Of a stretch of DNA of 64,000 bases, positions 1 through 6,967 are shown one piece after another; positions within the stretch are counted from its first letter, which is position 1, and each line of letters opens with the position of its first letter. Source of the DNA: JAIUNP01 sp020161975 (GTDB lineage Bacteria > Pseudomonadota > Alphaproteobacteria > Rhizobiales > Beijerinckiaceae); assembly GCA_036745275.1 (NCBI GenBank), contig DAIOGK010000001.1, positions 124,001 to 188,000 on the forward strand, given 5' to 3'. The notes beneath the pieces were generated by a model. It did no database searches. It worked only from the letters and a program-made list of their open reading frames with translations, and was not told the origin of the DNA. The position numbers and the translations under genes were made by a program.

Positions 1-501
1 AATGCCGAATCGAAGGACGTGCTCTGGGGCTTCCTCCAGCGCTATGCGCCGGGGCTTTCGCCTCAAACCCATCCGCGCCTTGATGCGCTGGTTGGTTATG
101 CGATTCGTTACTTCGCCGATTTCGTGAAGCCGAAGAAGACGTACCGCACGCCTGATGCCGTTGAGGCCGAAGCGCTCACCGCGCTGTCAGAAGCTTTGGG
201 CAAATTACCCCCGGCGGCGGCGCCGGATGAGGTGCAGGCCGCGGTGTACGATGTCGCCCGCGCCATTCCCCGCTATCAGGACATGAAGGCCAAGGGCGCG
301 ACGCCCGAGCGGCCAGGTGTTTCCAACCTGTGGTTCAACACGCTCTATCAATTGTTGCTGGGCGAGGAGAAGGGCCCGCGCTTCGGCTCCTTTGCTGCCA
401 TCTATGGCCTCGACAACACCCGCAGGCTGATTGCCGACGCCCTGTCGGGCGAATTGGTGCGCCGGCACGCGGCGTTCCTCGCAGCGCGCGGCAAAGCTTA
501 A
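1..501 (+). CDS. lysK: Lysine--tRNA ligase, class I (C-terminal fragment)
   Basis: The reading frame is open from the first base, so the gene begins upstream of the window and only the last 166 codons are present. The residues match the C-terminal anticodon-recognition region of class I lysyl-tRNA synthetases as found in Alphaproteobacteria, notably the segments YAPG, HPRLDALVGYAIRY, FVKPKK and GPRFGSF. The enzyme charges tRNA-Lys with lysine in the cytosol. The class I catalytic motifs (HIGH, KMSKS) lie outside the window, so assignment rests on the C-terminal part alone. The next gene converges on it from the other strand with a gap of only four bases. Confidence 0.85.
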   Translation, partial: NAESKDVLWGFLQRYAPGLSPQTHPRLDALVGYAIRYFADFVKPKKTYRTPDAVEAEALTALSEALGKLPPAAAPDEVQAAVYDVARAIPRYQDMKAKGATPERPGVSNLWFNTLYQLLLGEEKGPRFGSFAAIYGLDNTRRLIADALSGELVRRHAAFLAARGKA

Positions 502-505
502 GGGA

Positions 506-1129
506 TTACTGCCGCGCCCAGAGGATGCGATAAATGGCCGCGACTTGTCGCCGTTCAAGGCTGATATCCGCCTGGCCGGAGAACGGTTGAAGATCGGGCC
601 CCCGCGCGGTCTCCCTTCGCAGCACACCACTGAGGACAAGGCCATCCGTCATGCGGACGATAACCCGATCGCCGCGGCGCGGGGTTTCAGTGAGGGATAG
701 GATCAGCGCATCGCCGTCGCGATAGACCGGCAGAAAGCCATCGCCGATCACTTCAAGCGCAAAAACCTCGCCTTCCGGGAAGGAGGGCGGCAGCAGTCCG
801 TCCCATTCCGCCCCGGCCGGGCGCCCTGCGCTGTCAAAACTGTCAGGGCCCACCTTGCCGAGCCCGATCAGCGGCACTGGCGGGCCCGAAACCGTTCGTC
901 CCGGCCCTACCAGCAACACAAAGTCGTCGAGCGTTTCGCCGGTCGCGACCAGGACCTTGGCAATGGATTCAGTTGAAGGCCAGCGCTGACGTCCATCCGG
1001 CGTCAGGCGCTTGGAACGGTTGAATGTTGTCGGGTCCAGCCCCGCAGCCTTTGCCAGACCGGATGCGGACAGGCCATGCTTCGACGCAAGCGCATCAAGC
1101 GCCTGCCAGATCTGTTCGTGTGTCAGCAT
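506..1129 (-). CDS. HTH / S24-peptidase-like transcriptional regulator
   Basis: This 207-residue protein has an N-terminal helix-turn-helix (about residues 15-45, SASGLAKAAGLDPTTFNR) and a C-terminal LexA/CI-like S24 fold (about residues 85-200). In cleavable S24 repressors the nucleophile sits in a GDSM-type motif. Here the matching segment reads GDGF (G129-D130-G131-F132), so the serine is absent, and no lysine is obvious in the later segment. It is therefore probably a non-cleaving repressor that senses or dimerises through the S24 fold. The ATG start is preceded by AGGA at a suitable distance. Overlapping AAAGG/CCTTT repeats upstream may be its own operator. Confidence 0.8.
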   Translation of the reverse strand: MLTHEQIWQALDALASKHGLSASGLAKAAGLDPTTFNRSKRLTPDGRQRWPSTESIAKVLVATGETLDDFVLLVGPGRTVSGPPVPLIGLGKVGPDSFDSAGRPAGAEWDGLLPPSFPEGEVFALEVIGDGFLPVYRDGDALILSLTETPRRGDRVIVRMTDGLVLSGVLRRETARGPDLQPFSGQADISLERRQVAAIYRILWARQ

Positions 1130-1270
1130 GGCATCCTACATACACAAAGGATGTTATACCCTTTATAAGGAAATTAAACCTGACTTTGCCGGCTCACGTC
1201 AAGTCTTTTTGCGAGGCACTTGCCTAAAGCGGCAAAGGCGGGCATCAGCCGCCAGACGGAGGTGGCCGGA
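1130..1270. promoter_or_regulatory. Divergent promoter region with AAAGG/CCTTT repeats
   Basis: This gap separates the S24 regulator from the DUF952 gene. Positions 1146-1150 (AAAGG), 1160-1164 (CCTTT) and 1166-1170 (TAAGG) form overlapping inverted repeats. They surround a TATAAC-like -10 element on the minus strand (around 1153-1158). The repeats start about 17 bp upstream of the regulator's start codon, a typical place for an autoregulatory operator. This is inferred from symmetry and position only. Confidence 0.4.
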
Positions 1271-1615
1271 ATGGCGCTCATCTACAAGATCGTGACAGAA
1301 GCGGTGTGGCAGGCAGCGACGGCACAGGGAACGCTCATCGGGATGCCGGTCGACCTTCAGGACGGTTATATCCATTTTTCTGCCGCCGATCAGGTGCGGG
1401 AAACGGCGCGCAAGCACTTTTCCGGGCAATCCAACCTCGTCCTGCTTGCCGTTGAGGCTGGCAGGCTTGGAGACCGGCTGCGCTGGGAGGTTTCGCGCGG
1501 CGGCGCTCTCTTTCCGCATCTTTATGCGCCGCTGGCCGTCGCCGATGTAAGCACGGCCCTGCCGTTGGCCGTCGATGCCGCGGGCAACCCCATCATTCCG
1601 CAGGAGATTGCATGA
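1271..1615 (+). CDS. DUF952 family protein
   Basis: This small protein of 114 residues matches the DUF952 family: an N-terminal LIYKIV segment, then DGYIHFSAADQVRETARKHF, then a segment around LRWEVSRGGALFPHLYAPL. The family has no established biochemical role that I can state. I chose the ATG at 1271 because a GGAGG-type ribosome site precedes it; an in-frame upstream start at 1220 lacks one and adds residues unlike the family. Its stop overlaps the pyrD start in an ATGA junction, so the two genes are probably translationally coupled. Confidence 0.75.
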   Translation: MALIYKIVTEAVWQAATAQGTLIGMPVDLQDGYIHFSAADQVRETARKHFSGQSNLVLLAVEAGRLGDRLRWEVSRGGALFPHLYAPLAVADVSTALPLAVDAAGNPIIPQEIA

Positions 1616-2697
1616 TTTCGTCACTCTTCGGACTCCTGCGCCCGGCTCTGATGCTGCTCGATGCCGAGGCCGCCCATCAGGCAACGATCAGCAGCCTTGC
1701 GCTTGCGCCTCTGCCGGCGCCGGCAGCGGACGATGCCGTTCTCGCCACCGAGGTTTTCGGCCTGCGCTTCCCGAACCCGGTCGGTCTTGCCGCCGGCTTC
1801 GACAAGCACGCCGAGGTGCCCGACAAGTTGCTCGATCTTGGCTTCGGCTTCGTCGAGGTGGGCGCGGTCACGCCGCGCCCACAGCCGGGGAATCCGCGAC
1901 CGCGCGCCTTTCGTCTTACGCGTGACGAGGCGGTGATCAATCGCTACGGCTTCAACAGCGAAGGCGTTGATATTGTGGCCGGACGGTTGGCACGGCGAAA
2001 AAAGCGCGGCATCGTCGGGGTCAATCTCGGGTCCAACAAGGACACGACGGATCGGGCTGCCGATTATGAGGCGCTCGTGCGCGCCCTTGCCGCCGATGCG
2101 TCTTTCCTGACCGCGAACATTTCCTCTCCGAATACCCCCGGACTGCGCACCATGCAGACGCGTGCCCTGTTCGACGATCTGCTTGCGCGCGTCGTTGCGG
2201 CCCGCGATGCGGCTTGCGAGGGACGGCGGCAGACACCCGTTCTGGTAAAGATCGCGCCAGACCTGACGGAGAACGAACTCGATGACATCGTGGCCGTGGC
2301 CCGCGCCCGCAGCGTCGATGGCATGATCGTGTCCAACACCACCCTGTCCCGTCCGACATCGTTGAAGGAATCGGCGCTGGCGAAGGAGGCCGGCGGTCTT
2401 TCCGGCAAGCCCTTGTTCAGGCTCTCGACCGAGGTTCTGGCCCGAACGGCCCAGCGCGTCGAGCGAGCATTCCCGCTGGTCGGCGTCGGCGGCATTGATT
2501 CAGCGGAAGCCGCCCTTCTGAAGATTCGTGCGGGCGCGAGCCTCATCCAGCTTTATTCGGCGCTGGTCTACAAGGGGCCGGGCCTTGTCAACGACATCAA
2601 GCGCGACCTTGCGCGGCAGATCAAGGCAGACGGCGCCGGTTCCATCGCGGCACTGGTCGGCACCGGTATGGACGACATCGCCGCCGGACGATTCTGA
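1612..2697 (+). CDS. pyrD: Dihydroorotate dehydrogenase (quinone), class 2
   Basis: PyrD oxidises dihydroorotate to orotate in pyrimidine synthesis and passes electrons to quinone at the inner membrane. The 361-residue length and the hydrophobic N-terminal helical part are typical of class 2. Visible family segments are NPVGLAAGFDKHAE (about 55-68), NRYGFNSEG (about 110-118), the active-site loop SSPNTPGLR (171-179, catalytic serine expected here) and the FMN phosphate-binding GVGGI / LIQLYSALVYKGP region near the C terminus. It overlaps the preceding DUF952 gene by four bases. The other pyrimidine gene in the window, pyrE, lies about 29 kb away. Confidence 0.97.
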   Translation: MISSLFGLLRPALMLLDAEAAHQATISSLALAPLPAPAADDAVLATEVFGLRFPNPVGLAAGFDKHAEVPDKLLDLGFGFVEVGAVTPRPQPGNPRPRAFRLTRDEAVINRYGFNSEGVDIVAGRLARRKKRGIVGVNLGSNKDTTDRAADYEALVRALAADASFLTANISSPNTPGLRTMQTRALFDDLLARVVAARDAACEGRRQTPVLVKIAPDLTENELDDIVAVARARSVDGMIVSNTTLSRPTSLKESALAKEAGGLSGKPLFRLSTEVLARTAQRVERAFPLVGVGGIDSAEAALLKIRAGASLIQLYSALVYKGPGLVNDIKRDLARQIKADGAGSIAALVGTGMDDIAAGRF

Positions 2698-2846
2698 AGC
2701 CGAACGCTGGGACGGATTGGGCTTCGCAAAGGCCGGTCTAGAAAATGGTACCGGAGCACTTGCATCAAACCCTGTATTCTGGGCCATAGGAACTGACGAG
2801 GCACATCAGCCATAACAGCGCGACCGAAAATAACCGTGGCATCACC

Positions 2847-3685
2847 CTAGGCTCAGGACTCATTGATCACAACCAGAAGATGACGGCTGCTGCGATGGCG
2901 ATGGCCGAGAAGAAGGTATGGGCACATCTGTCGTAGCGTGTCGCAACGCGCCGCCAGTCTTTGAGCTTGCCGAACATGTTCTCAATCCTGTGGCGCTGCT
3001 TGTAGAGCGCCGTGTCGTGAGGGATCGGGACTTTCCGGTTTGTTTTTGACGGAATGCAGGGGGTGATGCCGCGAGCAAGCAGGGCGTTTCTGAACCAGTC
3101 AGCATCGTAGCCACGGTCAGCCAGTATGGCCTTTGCGGGCGGCAGCGCCGCCATCATCAGCGCTGCGCCCTTGTAATCGCTCATCTGGCCTTCGCTGAGC
3201 AGCATCACCAGAGGCCGCCCGTCACCATCGCAGACGGCATGAAGCTTCGAGTTCAAACCGCCCTTTGTGCGCCCGATACGACGGGGAACATCCCCTTTTT
3301 TAGAAGGCTCGCCGCTGTGCGGTGGGCCTTCAGGTGGGTGGCGTCGATCATGATCCGCTCCGGCTTCGGCCCGTCGCCCGCCAGCCCCGCAAAGATGCGG
3401 TCGAACACACCCATCCGGCTCCAGCGGATGAAGCGGTTGTAGAGCGTCTTGTACGGACCATACGCCTTCGGTGCATCCTTCCACTGCAAGCCATGCTTGA
3501 TGACGTAAACGATCCCGCTCACCACCCGCCGGTCGTCAACACGGGAAACCCCATGCGCCAACGGAAAAAACGGTGCAATTCGAGCCATCTGGCGCTCGCT
3601 CAGCAGAAACAGCCCGCTCATCAGAACCTCCTCAAAAGGGACTCTGAATCACATTCGCAGGCGGATTAATAGGTCCTGAGCCTAG
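2847..3685 (-). mobile_element. IS5-family (IS427-like) insertion sequence, complete
   Basis: The element has perfect 13-bp terminal inverted repeats, CTAGGCTCAGGAC at 2847-2859 and its complement at 3673-3685. The outer CTAG at each end is either the duplicated palindromic target or part of the repeats, so the unique element spans about 2851-3681 (831 bp). It carries a two-frame transposase with an intact DDE triad. On its right side it cuts a flavin-reductase-like reading frame after codon 47. The left flank does not visibly continue that gene, which suggests a later deletion or rearrangement. Confidence 0.88.
2867..3621 (-). CDS. IS5-family transposase (programmed -1 frameshift)
   Basis: The transposase is encoded in two overlapping frames, an upstream ORF at 3621-3253 and a downstream ORF ending at 2867. 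A slippery A-AAA-AAG heptamer near 3295-3302, read on the minus strand, lies in the overlap. A -1 shift there joins the frames into a protein of about 250 residues. The upstream frame holds the N-terminal DUF4096-like region and the first catalytic aspartate (IMIDATH). The downstream frame holds the second aspartate (LADRGYD) and the glutamate (RHRIENMFGKLKDWRR). All three DDE residues are present, so the element could be active. Confidence 0.88.
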
Positions 3686-3825
3686 TTGAAAGCGCTGAAC
3701 GGCGCGGCGTTGATCGTTCCATCGCCATTCATGGACGTTATCAGGGCTATTGGGCGCGGTATGATTGAGGCAGCGATGAGCTTGTATTTTTCTGCCGCAG
3801 AAAGCGTTGAGAATTGAATATCCAT
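3682..3825 (-). pseudogene. Flavin reductase-like protein, N-terminal stub cut by IS
   Basis: This reading frame starts at an ATG at 3825 and runs 47 codons to a TAG formed exactly at the CTAG edge of the insertion sequence. Its residues match the N terminus of the flavin reductase-like (FMN-binding split-barrel) family: a KYKLIAASIIPRPIALITS segment followed by GTINAAPFSAFN. Full-length members are about 170-210 residues, so most of the FMN-binding domain is missing. It starts 17 bases after the HutC-type regulator stop on the same strand, so the two probably formed an operon. Such reductases often supply reduced flavin to a partner monooxygenase; no partner is visible here. Confidence 0.7.
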
Positions 3826-3842
3826 GGCATTGCTCGCAGCCG

Positions 3843-4622
3843 TTAAGAAGGCATCGTCCTTGCGACCTTGAAGCGGTTTTCGATCGCGTATCTGCTGCCG
3901 GGCGAGGTCAGACGGCTTCGCGCCAATAGCTCGCGGTCGAACCAGGTGCGACGAGAGAGTCTGAGGCAGGGTTCCATCGGGTTGATGCGCAAGAGCGCTT
4001 GCTCCTGTTCGGTCGGTGAAACCGCCGATATCTCATGTTCCATCTCGGTGGGAGGTACACGCAGGAGATAGCGAAAGGTCGAGGTCTGCCGAAAATCCAT
4101 CGACAGATAATCCGGAAACACGGAAGGATTGACCCACCGTTCCTCAATCTGCACGGGAATACCATCGCGCTCATGGATGATGGGCGAATGAAACACTTCG
4201 GTATTTGTGCGCAGATCATAATCGGCGAGTTCGCGCGGCATGCGCATCAATTCCAGAGCGAGGATCTGGCAGCTATAGCGGCCACCCTGAGCGCGAATGT
4301 CGTCGGAGAAGTCGCGCAGCTCGAAAAGAAGAGATTGCTCTCGCGGATTGGCAACGAACGAACCGCGCGCCGGAACACGATTGATCAGTCCCTGAAGGGC
4401 AAGCTGCCGAAATGCCTTGTTGACGGTCATCTTGGAAATCCCGAGTTCCTTGACGATCTGGAGCTCGGATGGGAGCCGGTCACCTGCCCGCCATTTGCCG
4501 GACCGGATTCCTGCGACGATATGTTCTTGGGCCCGCTCATAGAGTAGATCTGGCTTATCCTTGGTGATGAATTCAGCCTCGGGCTCTCGGCCAGCCGCTT
4601 GGGCGAAGACCTGCTGGCTCAT
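3843..4622 (-). CDS. GntR/HutC-family transcriptional regulator with UTRA domain
   Basis: The protein has about 259 residues. A winged-helix GntR domain (GDRLPSELQIVKELGISKMTVNKAFRQL, about residues 43-70) is followed by a UTRA ligand-binding domain (FHSPIIHERDGIPVQIEERWVNP, then EPCLRLSRRTW). It closely resembles histidine-utilisation repressors, but no hut genes are nearby, so the ligand is unknown. I chose the ATG at 4622; another in-frame ATG is at 4637, and the frame stays open into the IS remnant upstream. A 16-bp palindrome lies immediately upstream. Downstream on the same strand lies the truncated flavin-reductase gene, its likely former target. Confidence 0.82.
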   Translation of the reverse strand: MSQQVFAQAAGREPEAEFITKDKPDLLYERAQEHIVAGIRSGKWRAGDRLPSELQIVKELGISKMTVNKAFRQLALQGLINRVPARGSFVANPREQSLLFELRDFSDDIRAQGGRYSCQILALELMRMPRELADYDLRTNTEVFHSPIIHERDGIPVQIEERWVNPSVFPDYLSMDFRQTSTFRYLLRVPPTEMEHEISAVSPTEQEQALLRINPMEPCLRLSRRTWFDRELLARSRLTSPGSRYAIENRFKVARTMPS

Positions 4623-4636
4623 GTTTCCGCTCTTCA

Positions 4637-4652
4637 TTGACGTACTTGTCAA
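4637..4652. promoter_or_regulatory. Palindromic operator candidate of the HutC-type regulator
   Basis: TTGAC-N6-GTCAA forms a perfect 5+5 dyad starting 15 bases upstream of the chosen regulator start. UTRA-type GntR proteins usually bind such short dyads and repress their own operon. It sits just beside the IS remnant, so the native promoter may have been altered. Confidence 0.4.
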
Positions 4653-4674
4653 AGGCTGCGCTCCCGATGATCGG

Positions 4675-5279
4675 TTATGGCGTTCTGCGTGCCGCTGATG
4701 ATGGGATAACGGCCTTGATGTGCGCCGCCCTGAGCCAGTTGCGCAGGCTGTCGGCATCATAGGCCTTGTCGGCAATCAGCCTTTTTGGCGCAGTGACTGC
4801 TGTCATGAGAGGCAGTGCCATGGAGATGTCGGCAATATTGCCCGGCGTCAGGACGAAGGCGACCGGTCGGCCATTATCATCGGCCAAAGCATGGATTTTG
4901 CTCGTTCTTCCGCCGCGTGACGTGCCAATCGCTTGTGTCCACGCCCCCCTTTTGAGCCTTGCGCGGAACGGTGTGCCTTGATGTGGGTGCTGTCGATGGA
5001 CAGTTCCTCGGGCACCGGCCCTGCCGCCGCCATCTTCGCAAAAATCGTGAGCCAGATGCGGCGCTGCGACCAGCGATGATAACGGTTGTAGACGGTCTTG
5101 GCCGGGCCGTAAGCCTCGGACACATCGCGCCACCGGCAGCCGACCTTGAGCACATGAAGAATGCCGGAAATTACCCGGCGATCATCAACGCGCGGCTTGC
5201 CCGGTTTGCTGTGCGGCAGGTGCGGTTCAAGCGCCAACCATGCCTCATTCGAAAGCCAAAACAGACTGCCATGGGCCAT
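4675..5279 (-). pseudogene. IS5-family transposase, C-terminally truncated
   Basis: Two overlapping frames (upstream ORF 5279-4848, downstream ORF ending at 4675) can be joined by a -1 shift at an A-AAA-GGG run near 4950-4960. The upstream frame has the N-terminal region and the first catalytic aspartate (SIDSTH). The downstream frame has the second (LIADKAYD). The protein ends at AVIPSSAARRTP, where intact relatives continue for roughly 60 residues including the catalytic glutamate. It should be inactive. It differs in sequence from the complete transposase at 2867-3621, so the two elements are not copies of each other. Confidence 0.8.
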
Positions 5280-5367
5280 CGCTTGCCTCCAATCCTCAAA
5301 TCAGAGACAAAGATTCTAGAAAAATCAGGATAATGTATAGGTCCACATCCCAGGGTCTTGATCCTAG
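4675..5367 (-). mobile_element. IS5-family element, truncated remnant
   Basis: The right end lies at a CTAG (5364-5367) that also provides the comM stop codon, with the terminal motif GGATCAAGACCC read inward. The element holds two overlapping transposase frames, but the reading stops near 4675 before the region that should carry the catalytic glutamate. No inverted repeat matching the right end was found on the left. The element has therefore lost its 3' part, and the neighbouring HutC regulator sequence begins at or near the breakpoint. The exact left edge is uncertain by tens of bases. Confidence 0.75.
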
Positions 5368-6884
5368 ACCGGCAGTTGCATGCGGTAGGACAGCGCTTCA
5401 GCCAGATGCTGGCGTGAAACACTGGCCGCTCCGTCAAGATCGGCAATGGTGCGCGCAACCTTCATGACCCGGTGAAAGCCGCGCGCTGTCAGACGGAATT
5501 TCTCGCTGGCATCGCGCAGAAGTTTCATGCCCGCCTCGTCAGGCCGGGCTACGGTTTCAATCACCGAGGACGGTGCGGCGGCATTCGTGAGGCTCGCAAG
5601 GCCGAGCGCCTGATAGCGCTGCGCCTGCAAGATCCGGGCCGCGGCAACCCTTGTTGCCACCTCGCGCGAGCCTTCGGCGGGCGGGGGCAGCACAAGGTCG
5701 GCAGCGGTGACGGCGGCAACCTCGATCACCAGATCGAACCGGTCGAGCAGAGGACCAGAAAGCCGCGCCAGATATTGCGCCATGCACTTTTCATTCGGCG
5801 CACGACGACACGAAAAGCCGGGTTCCGTCGCCCGGCCGCAGCGGCAAGGGTTCATCGCCGCCACCAATTGAAACCGGGCGGGATAGGTGACACGGTTGTT
5901 GGCGCGCGAAACCGAGACATCTCCCGTTTCAAGCGGCTGGCGCAGCGAATCGAGGGCTTGCGGCTGAAACTCCGGCAGCTCGTCAAGAAAGAGCACACCG
6001 TTGTGGCTCAGCGAGACCTCGCCAGGCCGGGCGTGCAGACCACCTCCGGTCAACGCTGCGATGGAAGCCGAATGATGCGGCGAGCGGAAGGGCCGGCGGT
6101 TGGTCAGCGCGCCGTCGGTGAGCAGGCCTGCGACGGACTGCACCATCGAGACATCGAGGAGTTCGCGCGGCGACAGTGGCGGCAGGATCGAGGGCAGGCG
6201 TTGCGCCAGCATGGATTTTCCCGCGCCGGGTGGACCGGACATGAGGAGGTTGTGTCCCCCCGCCGCCGCGATTTCCAGCGCCCGCTTGGCGGTTTCCTGT
6301 CCCTTCACATCGGCAAGATCGGGCAACAGCGCCTCACCTGCGCGCATCGCTGGCTCCGGACGCGCGAGCACCTGTGTGCCCTTGAAGTGATTGGCAAGCT
6401 GGATGAGCGAGGATGGCGCGAGAATATCCATCTCGCCGCCCGCCCAGGCGGCTTCGGGCCCCGATGCCTTCGGGCAGATGAGGCCATGTCCGCGCCCGTT
6501 CGCGGCCACCGCCGCCGGCAAGACGCCGGCGACCGCCGTGATCGTGCCGTCGAGCGCAAGTTCGCCCAGCACCGTGAAGCCTTCCAGCGCATCGGGCGGA
6601 ATGGCCCCGATGGCGGTCATGATCCCGAGCGCGATCGGCAGATCAAAATGGCTGCCTTCTTTGGGAAGATCGGCGGGCGCGAGGTTCACAACCACGCGCT
6701 TGGCCGGCATGGCGAGGCCCGAAGCGGTCAACGCCGCCCGGACGCGCTCGCGCGATTCGGCTACCGCCTTGTCCGGTAGCCCCACCAGCACGAAGGCCAC
6801 GCTGCCGGAGGCCACCTGAACCTGCACATCAACGGCGCGCGCCTCGATCCCCTCGAACGCCACCGTCGCAACCCGCGTTACCAT
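5364..6884 (-). CDS. comM: YifB/ComM family Mg-chelatase-like AAA+ ATPase
   Basis: The protein has 506 residues. An N-terminal Lon-protease-like/ChlI domain (AVDVQVQVASG, VGLPDKAV) is followed by an AAA+ Mg-chelatase domain with Walker A GPPGAGKS at about residues 215-223, and then the C-terminal Mg_chelatase_C region with RLTARGFHRVMKVARTIADL. ComM homologues act as helicases promoting branch migration during natural transformation; in many bacteria the role is untested. The ATG at 6884 is preceded by AAGGGG, better than the upstream ATG at 6923. Its TAG stop is part of the CTAG where a truncated IS begins. Confidence 0.9.
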   Translation of the reverse strand: MVTRVATVAFEGIEARAVDVQVQVASGSVAFVLVGLPDKAVAESRERVRAALTASGLAMPAKRVVVNLAPADLPKEGSHFDLPIALGIMTAIGAIPPDALEGFTVLGELALDGTITAVAGVLPAAVAANGRGHGLICPKASGPEAAWAGGEMDILAPSSLIQLANHFKGTQVLARPEPAMRAGEALLPDLADVKGQETAKRALEIAAAGGHNLLMSGPPGAGKSMLAQRLPSILPPLSPRELLDVSMVQSVAGLLTDGALTNRRPFRSPHHSASIAALTGGGLHARPGEVSLSHNGVLFLDELPEFQPQALDSLRQPLETGDVSVSRANNRVTYPARFQLVAAMNPCRCGRATEPGFSCRRAPNEKCMAQYLARLSGPLLDRFDLVIEVAAVTAADLVLPPPAEGSREVATRVAAARILQAQRYQALGLASLTNAAAPSSVIETVARPDEAGMKLLRDASEKFRLTARGFHRVMKVARTIADLDGAASVSRQHLAEALSYRMQLPV

Positions 6885-6967
6885 TCGCCACCCCTTCGCA
6901 AGCCCCATGGTAACGTCCGCCACCGATGCGGCAACTCTCGAATGGTGCGGTCGGCCGATCGGGCGGG

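Noticed and set aside
2698..2846. Continuation of the flavin-reductase gene left of the complete IS
   Set aside because: After the junction the frame reads a few plausible residues (GDATVIFG) but then diverges from the family, and the CTAG creates an in-frame stop. Not convincing as the missing part.
5472..6779. A 435-codon frame antisense to comM
   Set aside because: Comparable shadow frame without motifs; comM is clear on the other strand.
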